A stretch of 64,000 bases of DNA from Diadema setosum (taxonomy: Eukaryota; Echinodermata; Echinoidea; Diadematoida; Diadematidae): assembly GCF_964275005.1 (NCBI RefSeq), contig NC_092689.1, forward strand, positions 3,264,501 to 3,328,500, written 5' to 3'. The notes under the pieces are model-generated. The model had not been told where the DNA came from. It was given only the letters and a program-made list of their open reading frames with translations, and searched no databases. A program made the translations under genes and the position numbers. Within the stretch, counting starts at the first letter, position 1; every line of letters starts with the position of its first letter. Shown in pieces: positions 1-11,200 of this stretch.

Positions 1-1974
1 ATTTTCGCGTAACAGTCACTTTGCGTGTGCGTCACGCCTAAAATGCATGGATGTGTTTGTGGTATCGCCGTAGAAAGTAAACGACCCTTTCATTGGACAT
101 TGTAAAAGTAATTATTCATGCAACGGAAATTCAGGGAGAAATGCAGTGCTGTGAAGATAAAGATTTATTCAATTAACATCATAGTAATCGTAGAATAAGT
201 GAAGAAAGGAAAGTAGAGGGAAAACTGGCATAATGGTGAGACCACCCAACGCACGCAGACACGGCAACGTCAACAAATGGAACTACCTGATCTCGGGCGA
301 GGGGCCCCGCCCCCCGCTCCGTGGCGCTGGATAGGAGGTGACGACATGATACAGGCGCCACAGCAATCCCCTCGGTAAACCGGCGGACCTAGTTAACACA
401 GCTGTCCGGTCACCCAAAAAAGTACGGGGCGAAGTGGAAGGTGAGGTCGACAAATTAAGGGAGAAACCAGTGGTCGTTAAAAAGTCCAGCGCTCAGCGGG
501 GGCAGAGAATTGCATGCATGCAGTTACTTTGCGTACAGAGGGAGCTATTCACTTACTTGTAAAATGGAAGCTTTCCGAAGTTTGAGAGCTTGAAGTTTGA
601 GAGTGTCAAGTTTGAGATAGAGATTCGCCACATGGAGATAAGACAGGTAAGAGACAGTCAAGCACCAAAATTAATGATACACATACTTTCCACGCACATG
701 GAAACAGAGACTGATATGCAGATAGAGAGATCGAGAAGGGGAGGAATCAATAAGGATGGGGGGAAATGTGCAAAATATGAGAGATCAGGACGCACCATGA
801 GAAGTTTTTTTTTTTTCTTTCCCCGTAAGTGGGTCACATTTCTCATAATATAAGGTGATTATTTTGCAAAGAGGAAGTACACAAAATGACATACGACTAA
901 CCCATCTCTTGAGAGCGAATCGGGTGTGTGCCGTTTTACTATATGGAATGATCATGATTACTTCGGAGGGAGGCAATGAGATAATTGTTTAACGCTCCTT
1001 GCATATTTCCATATTCACATAATCATAGGGATCTTTAGAAACCCGCTGTCAGCTGTCTTGTTCTTGACCCTAGATAGTTTTCCTACATGATTTTTCGTTG
1101 ATAAGTGTTTAATGCGTAATGTCAAGTCCCCCCCCCCCTTCACTCTCACTCTCTCTATCGCTATGTCTCTCACTTTCATGTCGTTCATACGGATACATTA
1201 AAGGGATCGTATAGTTTTGGCTGAGACCTAATCTCAGGTTTCTTACATTTTTTCGTGAGGTAATGAAAAACCTCTTATGAAATAAGAGCATGTAATTTCT
1301 ACGAGGAATTCAACGTTTATTTGATGAAAATTGGTTTTGAAATGGCTGAGATATCCAAAATAGAGCAATTCTAATAAAGTGTGGGACCCACACTTTGTTA
1401 CGATCGCTTTGTTTTACTTTGTTTTTTGGATGCTTCAGTCATTCCAAACCCGATTTTCGTCAAATGAACTTTGAATTCCTCTTCAAAATGGTATGCTCTG
1501 TACTATATCATAAGTGTTTTCTTGGTATCTCGCAAAAAGTTAAAAGCCCAATTTTCATCTCCACCAATACTGTACCATCCCTTTAAATTTTGTTATTCCG
1601 AAGTTGAGTTATTACGATTGTTACGCACCTTTTCACCTCCGGATTAACGAACCTGTACGGAATATCGCTACTATTATTTAGATTAACGAACCCTACTTCA
1701 TTTTCGGATTAACAAACCTTAGGGATAACATAGCCCCCTCATACGTAACATTCTGTAAATCTTGAATAGAAAAATAAATAATAATAGTTTACCAATATGG
1801 TCGCTAAAATAGCAGTTGCACCGTCTTTTTACTATCTGCTATCTCAAAATTGTCACAGTAAAGTCTATAGTCTATTTCACGACAAACTATATTCCTGCAT
1901 TTGCCATCTTGGCTAAAAACACTTACCTTTCCAAAATCGATATTGTATTTTAACAATCAAGACGTTGTGTTCAT

Positions 1975-1977
<3 letters not shown>

Positions 1978-2028
<51 letters not shown>

Positions 2029-2147
2029 CGCACACACACGCACACACACACACACACACATACACACACCCTCGCACAAACACGCACACACACACACACG
2101 TACACACACACACACATACAAACACACACACACACAGACACACACAA
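1978..2147. repeat. (CA)n microsatellite
   Basis: About 170 bases of CA dinucleotides with scattered CG, TA and CCTCG interruptions. The long His/Thr and Cys/Val open frames across it are produced by the repeat and are not genes. Confidence 0.95.
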
Positions 2148-4047
2148 CTATATCTACACTTGCATTTCAAATGAAATATACAATATTTGCAATGTTGGTT
2201 GAGAAACAACCATTATACTAGTAGGTTGTGGGCACAGTTGGAGAATAGCAACCAAATTGAGGTGACACTCCCTCTTTTACCGGAAGTGGAGACTGTGGGT
2301 ATTTACCCCACCCATACGTGGATCGATATGAGGTTAACCAGCGACAAAGGGATAAAAACGAGAGGTTATCCCATGTCAAGACCTGAGTACCTGCCTTTAG
2401 AGATCCATTTAGATGATAACAAATTCGTGTCTTCCTGACTTCAAACTGAACACTCAAATTAATCATAGAGCCACGAAGAATCCTCATGATTTGGAATTAT
2501 TGCCTGGAAGTTGAACAAAGCAAAACAGTCTCTAAACAACACAATTAAAGACTGCATGCCCAGGGTAGGGAAACCATACCTATGTGCTTAACTAAACCTG
2601 TGTGCATCATTTTTTTTCTGTTTCATCAGCGATGTTCAAAGTGTTCCTGTTTTCACTTGAAACAGGACTTCTCAGAACTTCTCTGTCAAGTCGTGGGTTT
2701 TTGTTTTTACCTTCCATCATTTCCGACGGCTATTACCAAAATTACAGTGATTCAAATAGGCCTATTTCCTCCTATATTACCCGTAATTTACTGCTTCATT
2801 ATTTCATCACTTCTGTTTAGACAAAATAAGAATAAAAATGCTAGAAAGAGGGGGAATAAATTAAAAAGAACGTCATGTGGGACAAGGATGGGGGGAGATG
2901 AAGAAGCCCGCAACTCTAGAGAATGATAAGGAAGATAAGGACTTGTAATATTTGATCGCCAAGTACAGTGAAAGACACTTTTACGAAGTAAGATGCTTAA
3001 AGTTGTATTTGTGAAAAACATAATCAAAGAGAACAAGGACGGTACTTGACATCTTCAAAAACTTGATCAAGGAAAGAAAGAAAAAGGACACAAGATCATG
3101 TCCATGCTGTTTGTTTCGTGTAATGTTTATATAATTGTGCTGATCGTGTTATCCATAACTCGTCTTCTTTCGCGTCTATATTAGATAGCGCCGACAAACG
3201 ACGTCGCTAATTCGCAAGTACTGGTAGATCTAAGATTCAAGCCGAATCAAAAGGAGAACGAATCGCCGATTGGTAAAGGATTTGGGTTAACTTCATCCTT
3301 CATCTCCTCCTCTGCCATTTAATAATTTCGCGATTATACCGGATCAAACGGTTAAAGCTCCTAAGCCCCGTCTAATCATTCATGTTGGACCAGTAAGCCG
3401 TGAGATTAGGATAGGGCATGACAAACGAGACATGCTATCGAAGCAGTAGAAATTAAATGGAGAAAATAAACTATTACTTTAGATGTGCACAAGGACAGTC
3501 TACCTGGAAAAGGATGAAATGTTGTTAATCTTCCTAAAAATGGCCGAGTAATTTGTCAGGCTTTCTTCTCTTTTTTGTTTCTATCTGAAAAGGTCAACCC
3601 CTCCTCCGATTAAGTTTTTTACTTTGTTTTCTAGATTATGCCAGCTCTAAAGGGAAGATACATGGGCAATCCAGCATATTGCATGCGTTTTTCTAAGATT
3701 TGTTATGCAGAATAATTAAGTACTTTCTAGTGATTGGAAACATGCAGAGATGCATCCTGAAGTACATTGAATACGTTTCATCAGAATCAGACATGAAGTA
3801 AGAAAGTCATCGAACTTCAAAGTTTCAGATGATGAAAATGATATTAGCCATATCGGAAGAGGCGATGTTGTAATCACCTAACAGCTCCCCCATCACCATG
3901 GTTACAATCATTATACAATCATTATTTTTTCTGTCGATGATTTGGCCACAGATTAATTTTATTGATTTCATATCAAGAAGGAATAATTAGTGAAGATATG
4001 TGTATATTTATCTTTTAAAAGTGAGTATATAGGCCTATTTCATTGGC

Positions 4048-4407
4048 TTGGAGACTAGGTGGCGATCTGGTGGCGACTTGAGTCTCGCTGATCGCGGAGT
4101 GGTCGCAGAGACGTTTCTGCGACGTCTCCGTGACGTCTCTGAGAAGTCGAAAGAAAATCGAACATGTTCGATGTTTTTGGAAACGTTTTCCAGTCTCCAG
4201 CTGGTCTGGGAGATGTCCCCGCGACGTCTCCTTATTCATGTCCAAGAAGCGGAGACTAATTTTGTCCGCGAGGTCTTCGAGATGTCTCCCCGACCTTGCG
4301 GAGACCCATTGGCGACCTTCTGGAGACGTCGCGGAGACGCCTCAGCGACTGAGAGAACGTCGCGGCGACGACCCCGCGACGTACCTTCCGCGTCGACTGA
4401 TCGGTAG
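4048..4407. repeat. GC-rich GCGACGTCTCC-type repeat block
   Basis: A GC-rich island in AT-rich DNA built from many variants of GCGAC, GAGAC and GACGTCTC on both strands. A perfect 14-bp palindrome TCGAACATGTTCGA lies near 4159. Both strands have open frames of about 75-120 codons rich in Arg, Asp and Ser, which follow from the repeat composition. The block abuts the foldback transposon arm beginning at 4408, so it may be the interior of a composite element. I do not recognise a named family. Confidence 0.55.
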
Positions 4408-4699
4408 GGGGAATAATATTACCCATAACATATGTCGGTAACGAGTCAAGGGAATGTGTACTTTTTTCAAAAGATGAAATTTTGTGAAATTCTCTTTATA
4501 TTTCCCTTATATTGTTGTACGCTTGTGACATCGTACACTGCAGTAGTCTTATCATCCAGCGGTTACTGCACAAAAACTTCAAAAATTTATAACTTTTGAA
4601 CGGATTGTCCGATTTTCCTCAAACTTTCAATGATGTGTTCTACTAATATTGCTACATTTTCTCAATCCTTGTGTTTATGAAGGTGAACTTGTCCTTTAA
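4408..4699. mobile_element. Foldback MITE, one arm
   Basis: This arm begins GGGGGAATAATATTACCC-like and ends GAAGGTGAACTTGTCCTTTAA. It is the same sequence as the right arm of the foldback element at 59189-59695 and is complete at its outer terminus, where that copy is cut short. The opposite arm is missing; the GC-rich block lies where it would be expected. No coding capacity. The family looks like a non-autonomous DNA transposon with very long inverted repeats. Confidence 0.65.
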
Positions 4700-5458
4700 A
4701 ACATGAATACAGGTGCATGTATTATATTCGAGGGCTATTCTGATGCAGGCCTTGGCAACGATAAGTGGGCCTAATGACTATTCTAAGAAAATCATTTTGA
4801 TTGAAAAGCTGTCGTGACCTCGAGGCCCTTTATGCATGAGAAATACGTGAAGTTATGGAATTGTATAAGAACTGATGGAACGCTTTGGTTGGTTAATTTG
4901 GTGAGGGGGTGAATGATATCAGATTGGAAAGTATAGATAACATAAATAAAAACAAAGGAATCACATGATAGATAATACGTTTGCAGTGTCGGATAATATG
5001 GGTTAGAGTTTCAAGACACTTGTTAAGACATTATTGTTTTACTTTTTGAGGAAAGGGTCATTTTGTTCTTGTTTTCGTGTGAATAAGTACCAATGATACA
5101 GTATTGTTGTATGATTTCTACGTATAGTTGTTTGTTAAAATGGCATGAATTTGATAATTATCTGGACATTAATAATAGCTCTGTAGAACGGCTTGTTATC
5201 AAATTTTTCGTCGGCGTGCAGAAGTTGCAATGTTAGTATTAAAGAAACAGATACTTGATTATTGATATTTTGGTTTTTACCCGTTTTCATTTTCATTTCC
5301 TTGAAATAAGTAAAATATGTCCGAATGTTGATGTAAACATTAGTTGTTTTTGATGTGTTGTTTGCACTGTCATTGAATGTGTGAGATTTATCTGCTTGTT
5401 CCTGACAGAGGTGTCCTTAGCCCTAACTAGGCCAGACTTTTTGGCCTGTTCTGTGGTC

Positions 5459-5497
5459 GGGGGAGGGTTGATTCAACCTCTCCCCCCCCCCCCCCCC
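5459..5497. repeat. G/C-armed hairpin with GTTGATTCAAC core
   Basis: A short inverted repeat (GGTTGA, one base, TCAACC) flanked by a G-rich stretch on the left and a poly-C tract on the right, so that it can fold into a long GC hairpin. A second copy with the same core lies about 510 bases downstream. Confidence 0.6.
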
Positions 5498-5967
5498 GCC
5501 AGATTTCGGTCGTCGATAGCACAATCGGTATCAAAGTTAATTTCTTGTGTATTCTATTGTTTTATGAATTTCTTATGTATTTCTTTGTTTTTCGACCTTT
5601 TTGTTTTTTCGTTTTTTTTTCCATAAAATTTATTACAGAACGTATTTTAAGCACAATTATGTTAGAATTAATTGATTTCAGCCATAGATAGTAAAAAAAT
5701 CATATCTTTTTGACTAAGGTGAGAAAACTCTATCGAAAGATATTTGCATAGACTTTGTACACAAAATCACGTTTATGAGCCATTTTCGGTCTGACAAGCA
5801 TGTATAAAAGGTTGTGCAGCGTCGTAACGGTACGTCCGATTTTCGCGAAAATGGTGTCATATAAGATGTGCGAGACCTGAAAGTAAAAAGTCAGCGAACG
5901 GCGCGGACAAAACAAAACAAAACACACAAAAAAATTCGCGCGGCAGAATGGTCGCAGAAAATGTCGA

Positions 5968-5998
5968 GGGGGGTTGATTCAACCCCCCCCCCCCCCCC
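5968..5998. repeat. Second G/C-armed hairpin
   Basis: GGGGGGTTGA, one base, TCAACCCCCC, followed by more C. The inner arms pair perfectly. It shares its 11-base core with the hairpin at 5459-5497, so the pair may mark the ends of one dispersed element of roughly 540 bp. Confidence 0.6.
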
Positions 5999-6946
5999 GG
6001 ACCCATTTAGGGTTAAGGTTGTTTCAATATGTGTGCTTAATTGGCACTTTTCGAGACCCATTTTCCTCACTCACAACTCTACCTCTCACAATCGGAAAAT
6101 TTCGATTAAATAGCCTTTCTCAGTTTAGGTTTTGTCTTAAAGAAACCTCCGCCATTCTGTTCATGTGTTTTACTAGTATTTTATCAAAGACAATAATACT
6201 TTGAATATGGTTTGGAATAGCACTTTTACTGCAACTGGGATACATAAAAGTATTAGGTCCTACGGCATGCTATGCACATCTTGTATTTTTTCAGAGTAAT
6301 ATAAATTGAAATGTATACAGTTTAAAAAAATTAGGATCCTTGTTATAGCTATCCGATCAGTGACGTTTGAATGTAAAATCCAATGTACCGATTACATCGT
6401 TTGATTAAGTTCTTGTTTCATGGCTATGAATAACGATTGCCTTGTGTGGAAGAGAAGTCTAGGTTTGAGTGTCTGCTTTAATGTGATTTGATTTGATTTT
6501 GTTTGATTTTTATTGTACTTGATTGAACAGGATTAACAGGATTTCATGCCTTCATAATTAATGTTATTTTGTCCATTTTGCAAGCGAGGACACAGATATA
6601 GGCCTACTTCTATTTTTAGAAGTACATTATACGCTGGTTGACTTCGCTTCTTCAACTACATCTGAGCTTTGCTTAAAAATGATAGATGAAAAAAAAAATT
6701 TGCTTAGATGAATACTAAGTTCACGTTTCCGCTGAGTGAAATCACTGACACAGTCGTTCAATCTTACCTTTTAGTACTCTCTTCTTTGTTTGTTTCCGTT
6801 TGAATTGTTTGAATACCATTACAAGTAACAAGAGGATTCAAAAGGGAGTAGATTACCTACACAAAGATTTAGGTACTGCTAACTTGCATGATTATTTATA
6901 GTATAAAGAGTTCATTCTGTCGGTAGCTCGTAGGCCCCCACATTGT

Positions 6947-6950
<4 letters not shown>

Positions 6951-6982
<32 letters not shown>
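6951..6982. repeat. Poly-A run
   Basis: Thirty-two consecutive A residues. It could be the tail of an old retroposed sequence, but no recognisable SINE or LINE body precedes it. Confidence 0.8.
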
Positions 6983-6985
<3 letters not shown>

Positions 6986-7120
6986 CTACATACAGTTACA
7001 CATACAGTAGTCTGCTATGCTGCCCTCTATAGTGGCAACCATGCCAACATACCTGACGCCGTTTGAAAGGACGACCCAAAACTTACGACAAGAGCACCTG
7101 TTTCTGATATTTCTCTTCCT

Positions 7121-7151
7121 CGTAGATCATATCTTCTTGTTACAGGTAAGG
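7121..7151 (+). promoter_or_regulatory. CAPS2: Possible 5'-UTR exon end or recursive splice point
   Basis: A pyrimidine-rich stretch ends in TTACAG directly followed by GTAAGG. It therefore looks like an acceptor joined to a donor at 7145/7146. The first coding exon of the CAPS2-like gene starts with an acceptor at 8101/8102, so at least one upstream untranslated exon must exist. This donor is a candidate for its 3' end. The transcription start was not located. Confidence 0.3.
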
Positions 7152-7895
7152 ATCAGGAGTGCTGTGATTATTTCTTTTTACTTTGCTGGACAGTGATATC
7201 CTGCGTTTACCACATACTTCATACAGACATGATAACTGGAGTGCCACCAACCTGCGTGTGCTGCCTTGTTGGCAGTAACGGCACACCGCAGTTTGTACCC
7301 CGACAGTTCGGCTGGCACACCTTTCTCAATACCGCTGACAGTGGTGGCCACGCGAGAGCACTGGACTTCGAAAAGTCAACTCTGTGCTGATCGAATATGT
7401 TGATAAATTGTCGTAATACTTGTACTGGCATTGCCATTAGAATTATTTATTCATCTAGAAGTACTCCTGGTCACGCAGCAGGCAAAATATGATGGCAGCA
7501 AACACCAGCTCAATTTTTCCTGTGGGGTTTGCATTGTGAATGTGCGTGTGTATTTTTCTACAGTATTAAACGTTCCTTTAGACAACTGCGCTGTTGAATA
7601 ACGAAACGTTACTCGTTAGGAATGAACTGGATATTTCATTATTGATTGATATTTCACAATCTAAAAAGAGGGGTAAGATGATAGGAACAATATTTTCTCT
7701 TCCAAGGGCTTGTAGGAAAAGCAAAAATGTATGAATGAAAAATTAAAATTGTGCATGAATGCATACAGATCTTGAATTCAAGTATTGGAAACACTTTGTG
7801 TGACAAAAATAGTTAAGTATAAAACAAAATATGTCTGTCCTTCACTTGCACACCGTTACCCATTGTCTCCTCCACACTCTCATTGTATAGAAGAT

Positions 7896-8030
7896 AAGTT
7901 GATAGTGTTCTTTCATAGGGATATCCTTAACTGCAACGCACAGCTCGAACGCCAAACGCGAAGCTCCCACAGTATATTGCGTACAAGGAGCGCCCTGGGT
8001 AAGGATATCCTCAAAGCATGCTATCAACTT
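7896..8030. repeat. Short imperfect foldback sequence
   Basis: The left arm (AAGTTGATAG...GGATATCCTTA, 7896-7929) pairs with the right arm (TAAGGATATCC...CTATCAACTT, 8000-8030) around a loop of about 70 bases. It lies just before the acceptor of the first coding exon. It may be a small MITE remnant. Confidence 0.5.
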
Positions 8031-8131
8031 TTTAAGTTTGCTATTTCTTTCTACTTTACTAATATTACCTTGTTTCGTTTGTTTGTTTGTTTTTTTATCA
8101 GGTAGCTGGGACTGTCAGCTGATGACTCGCC

Positions 8132-8299
8132 ATGGACCTGATTATCCATGGCTCACCGACGCCACGCCATGATCGCGTGTCCAGTGCGAAAGGAAAGAAA
8201 CCCAGCAAGGCGAGTACACAGACGACCTCGATACACACGACCCCCGAAGCACCGAGACAAGGTGCCAAGCCACCGGCTGGCAAACCGAGAAAGAGTCAG
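8132..8299 (+). CDS. CAPS2: CAPS2-like coding exon 1
   Basis: Encodes residues 1-56, a basic Ser/Thr/Pro-rich start (MDLIIHGSPTPRHD). The exon itself opens at 8102 after a T-rich tract and ATCAG. The in-frame TGA at 8123 rules out an earlier start in this exon. The donor is CAG/GTGACA, phase 0. Confidence 0.75.
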
Positions 8300-11200
8300 G
8301 TGACACTGCATGGCAACCATTTCAGTGTAGTCACCCTCTCTGACCCTGCCCCCTCCCTCCCTCAATCTTTTTTTTTTTCTCTAAATCATCATTATTAGAT
8401 CTATTGTGTAAATGTGGAATGCATGATATGAAATCAGCATTTACCAAATTTCAGCTAAAATTACCAATTGTTAGTCAAGAGAAGAACTTAGGGCCTAGTG
8501 TTAATTTTGTGTATTCCCCCTCCCCCTTTTTTTTTTTTGAAAAAGAAAATGCTTGTGGCATCTTTCAAGTGCCTTGGGTCAGTCAAATGTTGCCTTTAGA
8601 ACTTGTGTGTGTACAGTGTCTATTGGAAAAGATATTTACATTCACAATATATTTTGTCTTTCAACAAAGATGGACAATCCCTGAATCCTGCTTACAAGAT
8701 AGGTGTCACTTCTAGATAGAAGATGTCATCAATGTGATTTACTTTATCAATCAATAATTCCCGCCAAAATGCTCTGTAGAGAAACATGTCACCATTAGCT
8801 TTTGATGCATCATACACTGGGTGATTTCAAGTTTAGTGTTAGTGCTATCTCCCGAACAACTGCTTTAAAAGTTAAATCGAGCTCCATCACCATTGGTCAA
8901 GTTTAAAACGCAAGCGATACTGATCACAATTGTTGATCCCAACGACAGGTGTTGGTATCAAACTACCACAAAGTCTGTGGGAATTGCACAACACTAACAC
9001 CAACCTGAACTTGAAATGACAAAATAATCCCAAGGGGATAGTGTTGGCCAATGGTAAAAAGCACGTAAATAACAAACACAAACAGTGGAGCACGATTCAG
9101 CAGACAACATTCAACACCAGGCCCAACTACCGGAAATATGTCGTAATTTTTAGGTCAACCTCCCTACACTGACTGATTTCAAGTTTGGTTCTAGTTTTCT
9201 GTCTGTGCTAGTGTTGAAAAAGCACTAGCACTGAACTTAAAATTGCCCTGTGTATCTTTAAAAAAAAAAAAAAAATGCTTTATATTTAGTTGTCACTAGG
9301 TTTACTAGGTCAGCACTAAAAAACTAATATCAGGATTTGGGGCATTCATGAGTAAACTTTCACCAGGAAGTACGACTGTATACTTTTGATATAGGTTGCA
9401 TACTTCCCAAGTCTTGATGATCACTTTTCAATGTGGATATTATTACTAAAATTGATGTCTTCCTCTTCTCAAAGTACACGCTTTCCTAAGGCAAATGTGT
9501 ACAACCCAAACACTGTACCCATGTTCAATGGAAGATGTGGATGATGTAAATATTTAATAGCAACAGTTGCATTTTAATGTTTGCCAGATTGTGAGCCCCA
9601 TTGGACTGTATATTGAGTCAGAATTACATTCTTAGCAAAGAGGAGTAATCTTTGGGCTTGAAGGGGGGGGGGGGGAGGAGGAGGAGCATTTCAAACTATG
9701 TTGAATCACCATAAAAAGATAAAAAAGATAAAAAGTGCATGTGTGTGAAGATTTTCATTCACATCATCTGTTTTATACGTAATGTGCTGATATTAGAGGT
9801 GATTAAAATCATTTGAAATGACAGTTATGGAAAGGAATCATGAGATAAGGTTGTATATATGTGCTGTTTTTATCATTTTTTTTTTTTTTTTGCTTCTTAC
9901 ACCCAGAATGATGTAGTTTTTTTTTTTAGCACTGTGTGTTTCATTTATATCTATGAACTCTATTTTCATAAGGTTTAACATTTATGACTGTGAATTTCTC
10001 TGTATGATGATTTCATTATGATTTGAATTAAACTGTTATAAACATTATAAAAAAAAAGTGTGTGTAGGGTTCTGAAATCGCATCTATCTGTGTGCCGGGC
10101 AGCAACTAAAATCAGTGATGTGCCAGGTATTAGATAAACAGACATTTACCTTGAAATCTGTAGAAGGTCCTTGGCCCAAATGTCCATAATATGGGCACAT
10201 GGGAGCAAATATTTTGTTTCATGCCCTGACATGTGTGGTAATTAAGTTAATGATACAAGGTTGTGTACAGTTGCCATGCTTCATGGACATTGAAGCCATG
10301 CCAGTACAGCCTCAACCCTTCCCCAGCCCCCTCCCTCCACCCCCCCCCCCAAACAATAACCTGACGAGCTAGGTCTGAATGATCAGAAATACCACTTGCT
10401 TTTGACAGGGAGGCCCAGTCACTCAGCCACAGGTAGAGGAATACAGGAGGCCAACAAGTGTCAAAAGTCATGGTCCCAAGCCAAGCAAGTGAGTACAGCT
10501 TGGATTGATGATTTTTAGATACATAGGAGGAAAAAGATGATAATGTTATTTCCATACAGTATCTTGTGTGGTACTTGTCTGCTCCATTGCCTATATCTGA
10601 GAAATTTAGTTTGACAAATGCATAAAACCTCCTCAGTTTCCCTTGCTTTTGGAATGGAGCACTTGACATTGAAGGGCTACCCATAGTAAAAGACTTTAGT
10701 GTATTTGACATTATTATTCGTTTTATGTTTGTTTTTGATATTGTTAATGGTGGAAGTAGTAATAGTAGAATTGACATCATTTTTGCGTCATTGTTATTAT
10801 TATTATCATTACCTCCACCAAGTAAGTAGGTTACGTTTTTGCCGCCTTGGTTTGTTTGTTTGTTTGTGTGCAAAATATGTCAATGATTTGGATGAAACTT
10901 GCAGGAAAGGTTGATAATGACACAAGGAACAGATGATTACATTTTGGTAGTAGTCCAGGAATTTTTATGATTTTTTTGAAGGATTTTTCGTCTTTCGGCA
11001 GATAGGGTCAATGAACGTAAGAGTTCAAGTTACTCGTATTTGAGGTTTGCATATGCGCACTAAGGTGCGTGCTCTGCTCGGATGAGGCTTCGCACAACTG
11101 AAAACTAACAAAAGGCTTGTAAAAATTGGGATTGGGTGATTTTCAGCATGCATTATACAGGTATGAGGGGAAATCAGTGGTCTCAATGGAAGAACAAGAT

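Larger units (their letters stand above)
1..7145. other. Upstream non-coding region
   Basis: No reading frame here looks protein-coding. Open frames are short, lack splice context and are mostly low-complexity. A moderately GC-rich patch at about 285-500 could be a promoter or exon of a neighbour, but I cannot assign it. Recognisable content is a CA microsatellite (1978-2147), a GC-rich repeat block (4048-4407), half of a foldback transposon (4408-4699), two GTTGATTCAAC hairpins (near 5459 and 5968) and a 32-base A run (6951-6982). The remainder is AT-rich single-copy-looking DNA in which I see nothing. Confidence 0.6.

Noticed and set aside
1901-2221. Long open frames over the CA repeat on both strands
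   Set aside because: They consist of His/Thr or Cys/Val repeats created by the microsatellite and have no other sequence character.
4048-4441. Arg-rich open frames of about 100-120 codons
   Set aside because: They arise from the GC-rich repeat block; several frames on both strands are open at once, as expected of repeat composition.
10247-10873. 208-codon open frame on the - strand
   Set aside because: It contains runs of Asn from an ATT microsatellite and poly-Pro from a C run, overlaps CAPS2-like exon 2 on the other strand, and resembles no protein family I know.
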